From Bacillus renqingensis (lineage in GTDB: Bacteria > Bacillota > Bacilli > Bacillales > Cytobacillaceae), in the NCBI RefSeq assembly GCF_016464375.1, contig NZ_JADDIU010000027.1, positions 1-60,124 on the forward strand: a stretch of DNA of 60,124 nt, read 5' to 3'. The first letter of the stretch is position 1. Every line of letters begins with the position of its first letter. Made by a program: the position numbers and the translations under genes. Below, one piece after another: positions 1 to 9,429 of this stretch. The notes beneath the pieces were generated by a model. It saw only the letters and a list, made by a program, of their open reading frames with translations, did not search any database and had not been told where the DNA came from.

Positions 1-215
1 CATCTACGTCTAATTATATCACTTGGCACAAAGAAAAGGCAAACATTTGTTCTTTGAAAAGTGGGATCATGAGGCAACCCAAACAAAAGATTTCAGCCTA
101 TCGGCTGACGGCAATTCCATCCCCACCTGAATGGTTGGGCTTCTCCCGTAATACAAATCTGATGGAGTCTTCTTGCCGAAAAGGATAAGAACCGGAAGGG
201 ATATCTCTGATTATT
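1..215. other. Left edge, no assignable gene
   Basis: Frame 3 is open from the window edge to a TAA at 186-188, and frame 2 is open from about 14 to a TGA at 128-130. I recognise neither product, and no ribosome site marks a start. The stretch could hold the 3' end of a gene that begins outside the window. The purine-rich GGAAGGG at 193-199 precedes the first small membrane protein. Confidence 0.3.
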
Positions 216-509
216 TTGGCTGCCTTTTCAACTTCAATTGAACAAATGTTTTGGAAGTTATTTCATCAATTTCTAGATGTTTATTTTATCGTTGGTTTTC
301 TCCTATACTTTTGTAGTGCATTGCTGATGATTATTGCATTTCGTTTCGGTGATCTTTCTGTCCTTCATCCGCTGCTTAATTTTGGCTATATCTTTTCACT
401 TTATCTCGGAAGTGCTTTCTTAGGAGAAGATTTAACGATTACAAAGATTTGCGGTAAATGCATTATCTTTATAGGGGCAGCATTGATTGGAGGTGGTGAT
501 CATGATTAA
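216..509 (+). CDS. Small four-helix membrane protein, SMR/EamA-type flippase subunit (possibly decayed)
   Basis: A 97-residue hydrophobic protein with about three to four membrane spans and a C-terminal Gly-rich helix. It resembles the half-size EamA/SMR proteins that often occur in pairs and flip polyprenyl-phosphate sugars (ArnE/ArnF-like). The start is uncertain. TTG at 216 is the annotated start, but GGAAGGG at 193-199 would better serve a CTG at 207, and an in-frame TAA lies at 186-188, so the N-terminus may be damaged. The stop overlaps the start of the next, similar gene by 8 nt, typical of paired subunits. Family membership is inferred from length, hydrophobicity and pairing. The substrate is unknown; nearby membrane glycosyltransferases make a lipid-linked sugar plausible. 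Confidence 0.5.
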   Translation: MAAFSTSIEQMFWKLFHQFLDVYFIVGFLLYFCSALLMIIAFRFGDLSVLHPLLNFGYIFSLYLGSAFLGEDLTITKICGKCIIFIGAALIGGGDHD

Positions 510-882
510 ACTTTCCCTTCTTCTCGTCATGACATTGCTTGGCTCCTTGGGTGGCTTTTTTTTCAAAGGATGCACATCACTGGGACTGAAGATTTCAAAG
601 TTCTTTATTCTTAACCTTGGTATTGGCGGGATTCTTTATGTTGCAGGTGCCTTACTTAATATTTGGCTTCTTAAACTGATGCCTTATACGATTGTTTATC
701 CGTTAACTTCCATCACATATAGATGGACGCTGATTTTACCTTATTATTATTTATTATTATTCAAGGGTAAAGGGTTTCAGCACTGGCTTTGCCACTACTC
801 CGTTTTAGCACCAGCCATTACGCTCCCGAAAAACCCTGTCAAAATCTTATTTTCACAAAAAAACAATGCCAAAACCTTATGA
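502..882 (+). pseudogene. Second SMR/EamA-type small membrane protein, C-terminus disrupted
   Basis: ATG at 502 has a strong site (GGAGGTGG, 489-496) and opens MIKLSLLL. The first ~85 residues look like the partner of the preceding SMR-type subunit, including a PLTSITY segment before the last helices. After about position 765 the frame runs into non-hydrophobic sequence, while a hydrophobic stretch typical of the family's last helix (MIIGFDIAILFILVGLV) reappears in another frame at 879-929. I read this as a gene broken by an insertion or frameshift of about 100 bp near 765-870. Alternatively it is a functional variant with an odd tail, which I think less likely. Confidence 0.5.
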
Positions 883-977
883 TAATTGGATTTGACATTG
901 CCATTTTGTTTATATTAGTAGGCTTGGTGAACGACTATTACAAGGGCTGGAATAACCTTAGCCAAAGCGAAACGAAT

Positions 978-3900
978 TCACAATTTAGTATCTCTATGCA
1001 AAAATCCAATTTCAAACCAGTTAATGTTCATACCAGTTTGCGTAAATTGTAGCTTTATGGAATGCTTCCCTTCAGGCAGATGGATTTGAACCGGAGCATC
1101 AGTTATCCAATTCTGCCAACCGCCTGTTACTTGATTCTGAACTACTTTCCCTACAAGATTATTATCAACGTAAATGTCGAAAGCGGCATTTGCTGATTTA
1201 ACCGATACCCTTGGAGTAAAGTTATAAACTCCGCTTCTTTGAACATTGATATTGTAGGAAAGCCATTCGTTTTTATTAGTATTGGTAGGATTTATGCCTC
1301 CATCAATATCCTTACATACCTCTGCACCAATACCGTTGCTGCTCCAGGTAAAATCCATTGCTTTGATTCTAGCAGTTTCTTTTTGGCTGATTTTCGTAAC
1401 CGTCGGATGCAATACTTTCTCTTTAAATACTTTCGTTTTCATGATCAGGTTTAGGACATTTTTAACATTCCGTTCGAGTTCTTGACGCGTAAGGGCACCT
1501 GATGAAAGTGCGCTCATTAAGTTGGCAGTATCTCCAGTTGGCATTTTAACATCATTGCCTGCTTTTGCTTCTAAATAGTGCGTGCTGTTATTGTTCCAGT
1601 CTGTCATGACCATCCCATTATATCCCCATTCTCCACGTAGGATATCGGTTAGTAAATCCTTGCTTTCTGACGTTTCCTTGCCATTGATAAAATTGTAGGA
1701 AGACATAATCGCCCATGGTTGCTCTTCTTTCACAGCTATCTCGAAACCTTTCAGATAAACCTCCCGCAAGGCACGTTCCGAGATTCTACTATCACTTTTG
1801 TTACGGTTTACTTCCTTATTATTTGCGGCAAAGTGCTTTATGGTTACTCCTATACCCCTTGATTGTACACCTCTAGTAATTGCAGCCGCCATTTTCCCTG
1901 TAATGAGCGGATCCTCAGAGAAATATTCAAAATTGCGTCCATTTAAAGGATTGCGATGTATGTTCATCCCCGGAGCCAACCATAAATCAACATTATTCAG
2001 CACAGCTTCTTTACCCACGGCTTCTCCCATTTGCTTAATCAAATCCACGTCCCATGTACATGCCAGTAAGGTTTCAACAGGCCATGCTGTGGAGTGACTA
2101 GACAAGCGTAATCCTGCCGGACCATCTGATGTTTGAATACTTGGAATACCGTAATCGGCCAAGCCTCCGATACCGCCTGTTCCTCCAGCAATTTGAGCTT
2201 TTTTACCTTGAGACAGATCAGCAAGCTGGTCATTGGAAAGCTGGTCAATGAATGTATTCATTAATCTTGGATTTTTATAGACATCTTTCAACATAATCTC
2301 TCCATATTTTGGATGAAATTTATGGGTAGACCTCGCGAATGCTGTTTTTGTGTTTGGCGAATCAGTAACCGTACTCTGAAAAGTTGCAGTTTTTTCATCT
2401 GCATTTTGGAAAGTTAAATAATCAATATTTCCAGCAGGACCGTTTGAAACAAGCTTTAAGGTCACTTCTCCTGCCGGTAAATTGATAGCAATTGGGGCGG
2501 TATTAACAAAATTGTACCATTCTCCTTTGTTACTTCCATCCCCTGTTTGCGGAAGGGAAACATTTACATTAGGCTGCTGCACGCCGTTAACAAAAATGTT
2601 TAGCATATTGTTTATGGGAGCCCGACCATTGGATGCTCTAAAAATAACATTATAGGTTCCGGGTTTTGATACATTCAGTTTATAAGTAACATAGTTGCCA
2701 GTGTAATTCAAATAGGCTACACACTGCCCTGATTCACCGTTTACATAAAAGTTCTCAACACGGACATATTTATCACCTTGTGTAGCATCAACAAAATCTT
2801 CTGCCTCCAGCTTTGTTACACCTGCTGAAGCGATTTTGACAGTTGGATCATTAAGAGTTTCATAGGTTCCATTAGCAAGCAATCTTTTATACAGTTTAGT
2901 AGGAGCTTGTTCCTGTTTTAGCTGCTGTGTAACAACCAATCTGTTCACTTTGTAAGTATAGCGAACTCCTTTTTCATTAGCATCCTTGATAGAATTTCCA
3001 ACATATATATTATACTTACCCGGTTCAAGCATGTATGCTGATTTTCGTACTTTACCTGTATCATCATAACTTGACATATCTTTCACATCAAATGACATGT
3101 GGACAATATCAGACTTACCAGGTCGAAGCAACTTTGTCTTTGCAAAGGCTGCAAGTTCCTTACCAGGTTTTCCAAGTTTTCCTTGTGGGGCACTGAAGTA
3201 GGTTTGTACCACTTCCTTGCCTGGTGTTCTCCCTGTATTGGTTACTTTTGCTGTTACATTGACTTTGTCTCTTTTAACTGATGTATGGACATTGGAAATT
3301 TTAAATGTCGTATAAGACAGTCCATAACCGAACGGATAATTGACCTTCGTATATTTCGGGTCAAAGGTTTCAAAATAACGGTATCCCACAAAGATATCCT
3401 CTTCATAACTAACATGGTCACCATATTGATCAAAGTTGGTAGCACTGGGGTAGTCATCGTAACTTTTAGCAAATGTATCTACCAACTTACCAGAAGGGGT
3501 TACGTCTCCCGTGAGGACATCCGCCACCGCATTTCCGCCCTCCATTCCTGGCTGCCAGGAAATAAGGACAGAGATTTTTGGGTAATTTTTAATCCAAGAA
3601 GTATCAATAACAGCACCAATATTCAGCACGACAATAACCTTTTTAAATCCTGCTTTCGTTACTTTATCAAGCATTGAAACTTCATCATCACTCAAATAAT
3701 AGTCACCTTTAATAGCCTGCTTGTCAGACCCCTCTTTGGAATATCTGCTGATCGTGACAATTGCCGTATCTGCATGTTTGGCAGCGTCTTGTGCCTGCTT
3801 GTCAGTCAAAGGCATTTCTCCTTGTCTTCCGCTGGAAATGTAATCCTGGTATAAATCAGATAATGGTTGATAGACGGAAACTTCTCCTTTTTTCTGCTTG

Positions 3901-4208
3901 TTTTGCATGCCCTGGAGCAAGTTGACGACATAGTCGACATTAACATTTCCAGAGCCACCTCCGCCTTTTTGGAAGTTAATTTGTCCAACTCCAAACAGAG
4001 CAACAGATTGTCCACGAGTTAGTGGCAGAGCGCCATGGTTTTCTAACAACACCATACCTTCTCCTGCTATTTTTCGAGAAAAATCATGATTTCCTGTCGC
4101 TGAAATTGCTTTTACACCAGTACCATTAACGAGGGCTACTGACATCATCAACAGAAGCACTAATAAAGTAGACAGTATTTTCTGAATTTTTTTTACCCTG
4201 ACTTGCAT
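978..4208 (-). CDS. Secreted GH3 beta-glycosidase with permuted domain order and two CBM6/35-like modules
   Basis: A 1076-residue exported glycoside hydrolase family 3 enzyme, probably releasing beta-linked glucose or xylose from plant-type glycans. The signal peptide spans residues 1-34 (cleavage after VKA). The usual GH3 order is reversed: the alpha/beta sandwich comes first (~40-300, with YEEDIFVGYRYF at 268-279 holding the likely acid/base Glu), then fibronectin-III (~310-425) and a CBM (~465-600). The TIM-barrel follows (~645-930) with DGPAGLR, KHF and the nucleophile Asp870 in MVMTDW, and a second CBM closes the protein (~945-1070). The start is backed by AAAGGAGGG at 4214-4222. The insertion sequence begins only about 25 bp upstream, so the native promoter has probably been displaced. 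Domain-swapped GH3 enzymes are known from rumen bacteria. The exact substrate cannot be read from sequence. Confidence 0.9.
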   Translation of the reverse strand: MQVRVKKIQKILSTLLVLLLMMSVALVNGTGVKAISATGNHDFSRKIAGEGMVLLENHGALPLTRGQSVALFGVGQINFQKGGGGSGNVNVDYVVNLLQGMQNKQKKGEVSVYQPLSDLYQDYISSGRQGEMPLTDKQAQDAAKHADTAIVTISRYSKEGSDKQAIKGDYYLSDDEVSMLDKVTKAGFKKVIVVLNIGAVIDTSWIKNYPKISVLISWQPGMEGGNAVADVLTGDVTPSGKLVDTFAKSYDDYPSATNFDQYGDHVSYEEDIFVGYRYFETFDPKYTKVNYPFGYGLSYTTFKISNVHTSVKRDKVNVTAKVTNTGRTPGKEVVQTYFSAPQGKLGKPGKELAAFAKTKLLRPGKSDIVHMSFDVKDMSSYDDTGKVRKSAYMLEPGKYNIYVGNSIKDANEKGVRYTYKVNRLVVTQQLKQEQAPTKLYKRLLANGTYETLNDPTVKIASAGVTKLEAEDFVDATQGDKYVRVENFYVNGESGQCVAYLNYTGNYVTYKLNVSKPGTYNVIFRASNGRAPINNMLNIFVNGVQQPNVNVSLPQTGDGSNKGEWYNFVNTAPIAINLPAGEVTLKLVSNGPAGNIDYLTFQNADEKTATFQSTVTDSPNTKTAFARSTHKFHPKYGEIMLKDVYKNPRLMNTFIDQLSNDQLADLSQGKKAQIAGGTGGIGGLADYGIPSIQTSDGPAGLRLSSHSTAWPVETLLACTWDVDLIKQMGEAVGKEAVLNNVDLWLAPGMNIHRNPLNGRNFEYFSEDPLITGKMAAAITRGVQSRGIGVTIKHFAANNKEVNRNKSDSRISERALREVYLKGFEIAVKEEQPWAIMSSYNFINGKETSESKDLLTDILRGEWGYNGMVMTDWNNNSTHYLEAKAGNDVKMPTGDTANLMSALSSGALTRQELERNVKNVLNLIMKTKVFKEKVLHPTVTKISQKETARIKAMDFTWSSNGIGAEVCKDIDGGINPTNTNKNEWLSYNINVQRSGVYNFTPRVSVKSANAAFDIYVDNNLVGKVVQNQVTGGWQNWITDAPVQIHLPEGKHSIKLQFTQTGMNINWFEIGFLHRDTKL

Positions 4209-4297
4209 TACTTTCCCTCCTTTAATATAAAATAGACTCTCGGTATTTGCCGAGCTAGATACGGTAAGGATTTCCTCACCCCATCAAATTGACTTTC

Positions 4298-4321
4298 CTC
4301 CTACTTAGTAGGAGTTTTTTA
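4298..4321 (+). terminator. Terminator-like hairpin inside the IS left end
   Basis: CTCCTACTTAGTAGGAG folds into a 7-bp stem and is followed by a T-run. It reads on the plus strand ahead of the transposase and may block read-through from flanking promoters. Confidence 0.55.
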
Positions 4322-4467
4322 TTTGTGGCAATATTCCGAACTGGAAATAAAGTGTTGAAATATTGTCATAAAATACCCAAAAAACCTCTTGATTTTTTGA
4401 AATTGCCCTAATAATCGCGGTTGAAGGAATTTATTTCCTTACTAAAACCATGATTGAGGTGGCGATT

Positions 4468-5973
4468 TTGAAACCGAACTTTGTTCCCCATGAAGAGTAT
4501 CAACAGTTTGTTTTGGACCAACTGCAGAAGCACTATTCCGGTGGCATCCTTGTACTTGTAAGTAGTGATTGGCCTGTAATCAAGAAGCTTTGGATCACCG
4601 ATTTATCCAAGATTACGACGATGTTAATGTCGTATTACAAGAATCGCGGACCTGAACCAAGGGATCCGGCTTCCATGATGCGGTCGTATCTCCTTTTACT
4701 TTTAACGAATCCAACTATGAGTATCGATAAATGGGTCGATGAACTTCGCCGCGTTCCCCTTTACGGTATTATTAGTGGCTTTAAACCTGGCGACACCCCC
4801 GGTGTCGGTACATTTCATGACTTTTTCAAACGTTTGTGGGGGAGTAAAAAGAAGAACATTTCCCACAAAAAGAAAAGTAAAAAGTCCCGTAAGCGTAAAC
4901 CCAAAAAGGGGAAAAACGGTGAAAAAGCACCCATATCAAAACCCGGGAGGGTCAAGCGACTAGTCGAATGGGTTATACCAATGCTTGATCAAAAAAGGGA
5001 AATGCCATCAGACCGCCTATTTGACTTTTTCCAATCTGAAATCCTTACGGTTTCAGCCAAATTGGGGTTACTTGGGGATGTGAAGCAGCTTAACGTTGCG
5101 GGCGATGGCACGCCCATCGTCACCGCTTCACACACCCGAAGCAAATCCACCTGTAATTGCCATGCCCAAGGTATAGCGAAATGCAAGTATCCTCGTATTT
5201 ACTCCCAGCCCGACTGCGATAGTGGATGGGATAGTCATCGAGAGAAGTACTATAACGGGTACTCTCTTTACATGATCAATGCTTGCGACAGCCCGTATGA
5301 TTTACCTTTATACCCGCGTCTACACAAAGCTTCCTGTCACGACTCAATCGGCTTTGTGATTAGCTGGGCTGAATTTTCGCAACGATTCAACTTGGGCACG
5401 GTTGATAAAATGCTCCTTGATGCAGCGCATGACGCCGAAGCTATTTACCAACTAATTAACCATAAAAAAGTGGAGCCAATTATTGATTTAAATAAACGTG
5501 CAAAAAAGAAGATTGAAACGGGCAGTGACATTACAATATCATCAGAAGGTGTTCCTATTTGTCCAATTGGAAAAGAAATGAAGCCAAATGGATATGACCA
5601 TACTCAAAATCGCCAGAAATGGCGTTGCCCACTTGCATGTGGAGCGAAAAACACGTGCACAACACCTTGATCAACTGCCAAATATGGACGGACCTACCAT
5701 ACGCATAGTAAAGATAATTTGCGCTTGTTTCCCAAGACTTTAAGGGGAACAGAAAAGTGGAAATGCACTTACAAACGACGCACCTCCGTTGAACGCTCAA
5801 ACAAACGAGAAAAGATCGATTATCATTTAGAAGCTGGTAACCATCGCTCTACTATGAATTGGTATATTCGTATTTTCGGTATTATGATGTGTCAACACAT
5901 TGATGCTTGGTATGCTCATAAAGAAAAGGAACTAGAATTTCTTAAAGAACAAATTTTCCCAACTGCAGCCTAA
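4468..5973 (+). pseudogene. DDE transposase with in-frame TGA
   Basis: TTG at 4468 is preceded by GAGGTGG (4456-4462) and is preferred over ATG 4450. The frame runs about 400 codons to a TGA at 5668-5670, then continues in the same frame to TAA at 5973. Both halves belong to one protein: a Lys/Arg-rich linker near 4845-4930, a D in DGTP, a D in LLDAAHDA, a C-rich zinc-like segment (CPIG, WRCPLACG, NTCTTP) and, after the stop, the VERSNKREKIDYHLE segment carrying the catalytic Glu. The stop falls where relatives probably carry Cys, so one base change (TGC/TGT to TGA) would explain it. Without read-through the truncated protein lacks the catalytic Glu and should be inactive. Confidence 0.8.
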
Positions 5974-6260
5974 TTATCAGATTTTTTAAAAATTAAATAG
6001 TTTAGGTTTATTTGGTATGCCCTTTTTTGAAAACGTATTGAAAATGGATGATTTCACCCCCGACCAAGCTCTATTTCCAGTGAATTTTTGGTAAATGTGC
6101 AGTTTTCACTTTAGAAATTCCGAGAGCCTATATAAAAACTACTTTTGAAAAGCCCCAACTTTTTTCATGATCCCCCCTTATAAAAATTGTTTCATAAGCT
6201 TTATGAATACGTTTACATTAAAAAAATAACATACTATATATTCCCTTACAATATGAAAAT

Positions 6261-6398
6261 ATGAGTATATTTTGTCCGACTTTGTTACTAGAAACGAAGA
6301 ACGATGGAGAACGATGGAGAACGATGGAGAACAATGAAACTGAAAATCAATTCATTCATGAAACCGGTGCATGGTTAGAAGATGTAGAAAGAGGTTAG
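6261..6398 (+). CDS. Possible 45-residue protein or 3' remnant of a gene
   Basis: ATG 6261 opens a 45-codon frame whose C-terminal part (ENQFIHETGAWLEDVERG) has coding-like composition. It stops 12 nt before a clear terminator. There is no convincing ribosome site, and the frame crosses the AACGATGGAG tandem repeat, so it may be the tail of a gene interrupted upstream rather than a complete gene. The product is not recognised. Confidence 0.25.
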   Translation: MSIFCPTLLLETKNDGERWRTMENNETENQFIHETGAWLEDVERG

Positions 6399-6410
6399 AT
6401 AGCGTAAAAT

Positions 6411-6440
6411 AAGCCTACTTGTTAATGAGTAGGCTTTTAA
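6411..6440 (+). terminator. Rho-independent terminator
   Basis: AAGCCTACT (6411-6419) pairs with AGTAGGCTT (6429-6437) and is followed by T and A residues. It would end a transcript coming from the left. Confidence 0.65.
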
Positions 6441-6525
6441 ATTAAATCTACGAAAAAGTCATTGGGTGTTCTGTTAATTGTTATGGGGGTATGCTTATTT
6501 TGTGATTTAAAAATTTAAAAGATCA

Positions 6526-6556
6526 TTGTCAATTAAGTAATGGGGTATGCTATAAT
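6526..6556 (+). promoter_or_regulatory. Sigma-A promoter with extended -10
   Basis: TTGTCA at 6526-6531 and TATAAT at 6551-6556, with TG one base upstream of the -10. The spacer of 19 bp is long, which the extended -10 can compensate. It lies 50 bp before the glycosyltransferase start. Confidence 0.55.
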
Positions 6557-6606
6557 AAACCGTTGTATTTGGACTAAATAAAATTGTTGCCAGAGGAGAG
6601 TAGCAA

Positions 6607-7590
6607 ATGAAAGTAGCTGTACTCATTCCTTGTTACAATGAGGAAGTGACGATTGCCAAAGTAATTCAGGATTTTCGAAATGAGTTGCCTGATGCTGATA
6701 TCTATGTATATGATAACAATTCAACTGATAAAACAAGTGAAATTGCCCGCCAAAACGGGGCTATTGTCAGGAAAGAGCCTCGTCAGGGGAAAGGGAATGT
6801 CGTAAGGTCAATGTTTTTTGAAATTGATGCTGACTATTACATTATGGTTGACGGTGACGATACGTATCCGGCAAAATTTGCCCATAATTTATTAACCCCT
6901 CTGTTAACCGGTGAAGCCGATATGACAATTGGGGACAGGCTGTCAAATGGAACGTATGAAAATGAAAACAAACGGGCCTTTCATAATTTTGGAAATAACT
7001 TGGTGAAGAACTTAATCAATAAGTTGTACAAAAGCGATATTCAAGATATTATGACGGGATATCGTGGATTTAACCGTTTATTCGTTCGCTCCTTTCCGGT
7101 AATCAGTGCAGGATTCGAGATTGAAACAGAATTAAGCATCCATTCTCTTGATAAGAACTTCAAGATTAAAGAAGTCCCAATAGATTACCGAGACCGGCCC
7201 GAAGGAAGCGAATCTAAATTAAATACCTTCTCTGATGGAATCAAAGTAATTAAAACGATATTTACATTATTTAAAGATTTCAAACCATTGCTATTTTTTT
7301 CAATCTGGGCGTTAGTTTTTTTCATTGTCGGACTCATTGTAGGGACACCGGTTATTATAGAATTTTTTAAATATCATTTCATATACAAAATCCCTTCTGC
7401 TATTCTTGCCGTTGGGCTTATCCTATTGGCGATGTTATCTCTCGTTTGTGCTTTGATTTTGGATACGGTTGTTCGTAACTCGCGAAAGCAATATGAGATG
7501 GAGCTCCATCGAATTTTCGATGAACTAAAAAACACAAACCAGCTCGCAACTACTCAAAAGGACGAAAGCGACCTAATCAAATTTTATTAA
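6607..7590 (+). CDS. Family 2 glycosyltransferase, polyprenyl-phosphate sugar type, membrane-anchored
   Basis: A 327-residue GT2 enzyme that probably transfers a sugar from a nucleotide donor to a polyprenyl phosphate at the inner face of the membrane. The GT-A domain fills residues ~1-215: IPCYNEE near the N-terminus, DNNSTD for nucleotide binding and the DGDD metal motif near residue 80. Two membrane helices follow (~230-255 and ~265-290), then a charged tail. ATG 6607 has AGAGGAGAG upstream. The gene stands alone with its own promoter and is closed by a bidirectional terminator shared with the convergent glycosylation genes. The sugar is not deducible. It belongs to the DPM1/GtrB-like superfamily but is a different subtype from the 9430-10425 gene. 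Confidence 0.85.
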   Translation: MKVAVLIPCYNEEVTIAKVIQDFRNELPDADIYVYDNNSTDKTSEIARQNGAIVRKEPRQGKGNVVRSMFFEIDADYYIMVDGDDTYPAKFAHNLLTPLLTGEADMTIGDRLSNGTYENENKRAFHNFGNNLVKNLINKLYKSDIQDIMTGYRGFNRLFVRSFPVISAGFEIETELSIHSLDKNFKIKEVPIDYRDRPEGSESKLNTFSDGIKVIKTIFTLFKDFKPLLFFSIWALVFFIVGLIVGTPVIIEFFKYHFIYKIPSAILAVGLILLAMLSLVCALILDTVVRNSRKQYEMELHRIFDELKNTNQLATTQKDESDLIKFY

Positions 7591-7611
7591 AACCCTTGTA
7601 TTGGATGAAAC

Positions 7612-7657
7612 AAAAGGATAAGGACTACCTTTAAAAATAGGTTACCTTATCCTTTTT
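7612..7657. terminator. Bidirectional terminator
   Basis: AAAAGGATAAGG (7612-7623) pairs with CCTTATCCTTTT (7645-7656), with A- and T-runs on either side, between two convergent transcription units. Confidence 0.75.
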
Positions 7658-7798
7658 GAAAACAAGTAACTTTTAATCGAAAGAACTATAAATCTGCTCT
7701 ACCACAAATGCAATTTACCTGTTTAAATTATTACCCTTCCTCGTTTCTTTTTCTAACTACTAAATAATCACACTCTATATAGTTTGCCAAATCTAGAT

Positions 7799-9340
7799 TT
7801 ATCTGATCCTTTTATAAAGCAAAAATCTATATAATTTCCCTTCTACTCTTTGCTGCTGCTGACTAATCAATCGATAACGATCATTTAAATAGGGAATCTT
7901 TTTATCAATTTTATTTTCCCAAACATTGACTCTTACTACGATAAATTGAACTTTCCCTTCTTTAATATAGCGATTTTGTTCATCCATATTTTCTGGATAT
8001 TGCTTGTAGGAAATATTTTGTCTTTCAAAGTAACGAACATTCGGTACTATATTTGCTGCTAAGTAAAAACCTCCATCCAACGAACCATAATTTAATAACG
8101 TTGGATTTGGCTCCTCATTCATCAATTTTGCGAATTTTTGTTGTGCCAGTGGTTCCTTATGAAACAATTTTGAATCTATAATATTTGAATTATAGCCAAA
8201 ACATAAATATGTTGAAATTGCTGCTACGCAGATGATTACCAACCAGTTTTTTTCCTTCAATAGATTACTACCCAAAGATTTGCTGGAAGGATGAAAGATA
8301 TTACCGAGTGCAATCATTCCAAATAACGATAAAGGAGTAATAATTAGAAAATAGTAGGGATAGTTTCTGCCCCCAAAGTACACACCAAGGATTAAAAATA
8401 CAATAATACTTAGAAGTATGAATTTTTGCTCTTTACTTCGAAGAAATTTCCATGAGAACATAAAAGTTATCAGGCCAATCATAATCATGATTTTATTTTC
8501 AAAGTTAAAATTAAGGGCTCTCCCAAAAATAACAGCACTATTAACAATTTTTCCTATAGTAGAAACTTGCATTGAATAGGTAACAAGATTAAATTTTATA
8601 TAAACATTTAAAAGATCTTTAATAGCATGATTCAATCCAAAATAGATAAACCAAGGAATACTTGATATAACTAATCCGATAAAAGTGAAAACAATTGCTT
8701 TTAATAGCTCCCTCCACGTCTTTTTCAATAAACAAAGGCATAAAATTGCAATATAAAAGCCAATCCAGGCACCAATAAGCGTATATTTAATCCAAAATAC
8801 ACACCCAAGTATAACTCCATTTAACATATAATCTGATTTTCTAAAAATAAATTCAGAGGAATGTCTTAGATTTCTTAATGTAATAAATAAAAGAATCATC
8901 AAAAAAGGCATAGCAAATTCTTCAGCACTGTCCCCAAAACGAAATGCATTTTGATTCAAAATAAAAAGTGGAAAAAAAAGGGCTATAAGAACTGAAGGCA
9001 TCCAATTTAAATATAACCTTGAAATTTTGTAAGCAAAGAAAATATTAGTAAACATTGCAATGCTTTCTAAAATATATACACCCAAAAAGGTTGTATGAGA
9101 AACAGTATAAGCGAAAGCATGTAAACTGTATAGCAACGGGCCTTTTTGTTCAAAAAGATCCCGATAAGGGACTAATCCATTCATCATCCCTTTACCCATT
9201 GTAAAAAAGGCATTTGAATCTACCCACGGATTGATTACAAATAGTGGAGAAGATTGAGTAAAAAATAACATAAGAAAAAAGGCATAAATAAGAAAAAAAA
9301 CATACGGTTGTTCCAAAAACTTTTTATTTAAATTATCCAA
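7799..9340 (-). CDS. Polytopic GT-C family glycosyltransferase (GT39/ArnT-like)
   Basis: A protein of about 510 residues with roughly 11-12 membrane spans. The first external loop carries WVDSNAFFTMGKG and a FEQKGPLLY motif, a common signature of Bacillus members of the PMT/ArnT-type GT-C fold, and a soluble C-terminal part follows (~390 on). Such enzymes take a sugar from a lipid carrier outside the cell and attach it to a wall polymer, lipid or protein. The frame is open from ATG 9358, but that ATG has no ribosome site. AAAGGA lies inside the extension 9 nt before TTG 9340, which I prefer (MDNLNKKF). It is the second gene after the GtrB-like enzyme, an arrangement that recalls the CsbB/YfhO pair. 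The acceptor is unknown. Confidence 0.8.
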   Translation of the reverse strand: MDNLNKKFLEQPYVFFLIYAFFLMLFFTQSSPLFVINPWVDSNAFFTMGKGMMNGLVPYRDLFEQKGPLLYSLHAFAYTVSHTTFLGVYILESIAMFTNIFFAYKISRLYLNWMPSVLIALFFPLFILNQNAFRFGDSAEEFAMPFLMILLFITLRNLRHSSEFIFRKSDYMLNGVILGCVFWIKYTLIGAWIGFYIAILCLCLLKKTWRELLKAIVFTFIGLVISSIPWFIYFGLNHAIKDLLNVYIKFNLVTYSMQVSTIGKIVNSAVIFGRALNFNFENKIMIMIGLITFMFSWKFLRSKEQKFILLSIIVFLILGVYFGGRNYPYYFLIITPLSLFGMIALGNIFHPSSKSLGSNLLKEKNWLVIICVAAISTYLCFGYNSNIIDSKLFHKEPLAQQKFAKLMNEEPNPTLLNYGSLDGGFYLAANIVPNVRYFERQNISYKQYPENMDEQNRYIKEGKVQFIVVRVNVWENKIDKKIPYLNDRYRLISQQQQRVEGKLYRFLLYKRIR

Positions 9341-9429
9341 TGTAACATATCCTTTCATTTATAAAAAAAACATTACAGATTAAATAATATCAACGGGAGA
9401 ACTCCCTTAACTTTCAACAACTTTCTCGT

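Larger units (their letters stand above)
4233..6131 (+). mobile_element. Insertion sequence, about 1.9 kb, IS1182-like DDE type
   Basis: Imperfect terminal inverted repeats frame the element: left TAGACTCTCGGTATTTG at 4233-4249, right the complement of TAGGCTCTCGGAATTTC ending near 6131. Roughly 15 of 17 positions match. TA flanks both ends and may be the duplicated target or part of the repeat. It contains one transposase frame, interrupted by a stop. A rho-independent terminator-like hairpin near the left end (4298-4321) may shield the transposase from outside transcription. The family name is my best guess from the transposase; ISfinder would settle it. The element lies between the GH3 gene and the glycosyltransferase genes. 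Confidence 0.75.
5974..6606. other. Intergenic stretch between IS and glycosyltransferase
   Basis: The IS right end occupies the part to about 6131. The rest is AT-rich and holds a 10-bp tandem repeat (AACGATGGAG, three units, 6300-6329), a possible 45-codon frame, a terminator at 6411-6440 and the promoter of the next gene at 6526-6556. Confidence 0.5.

Noticed and set aside
789..1052. 87-codon plus-strand frame as an independent gene
   Set aside because: Its useful part is the displaced last helix of the SMR-type gene; the rest overlaps the GH3 3' end on the other strand.
5668..5670. TGA in the transposase as a selenocysteine or programmed read-through codon
   Set aside because: No selenocysteine insertion element or selenoprotein context is visible, and a Cys-to-stop point mutation in a transposase is the simpler reading.
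6300..6331. Tandem AACGATGGAG units as a CRISPR array
   Set aside because: Units are 10 bp, abut without spacers, and there are no cas genes.
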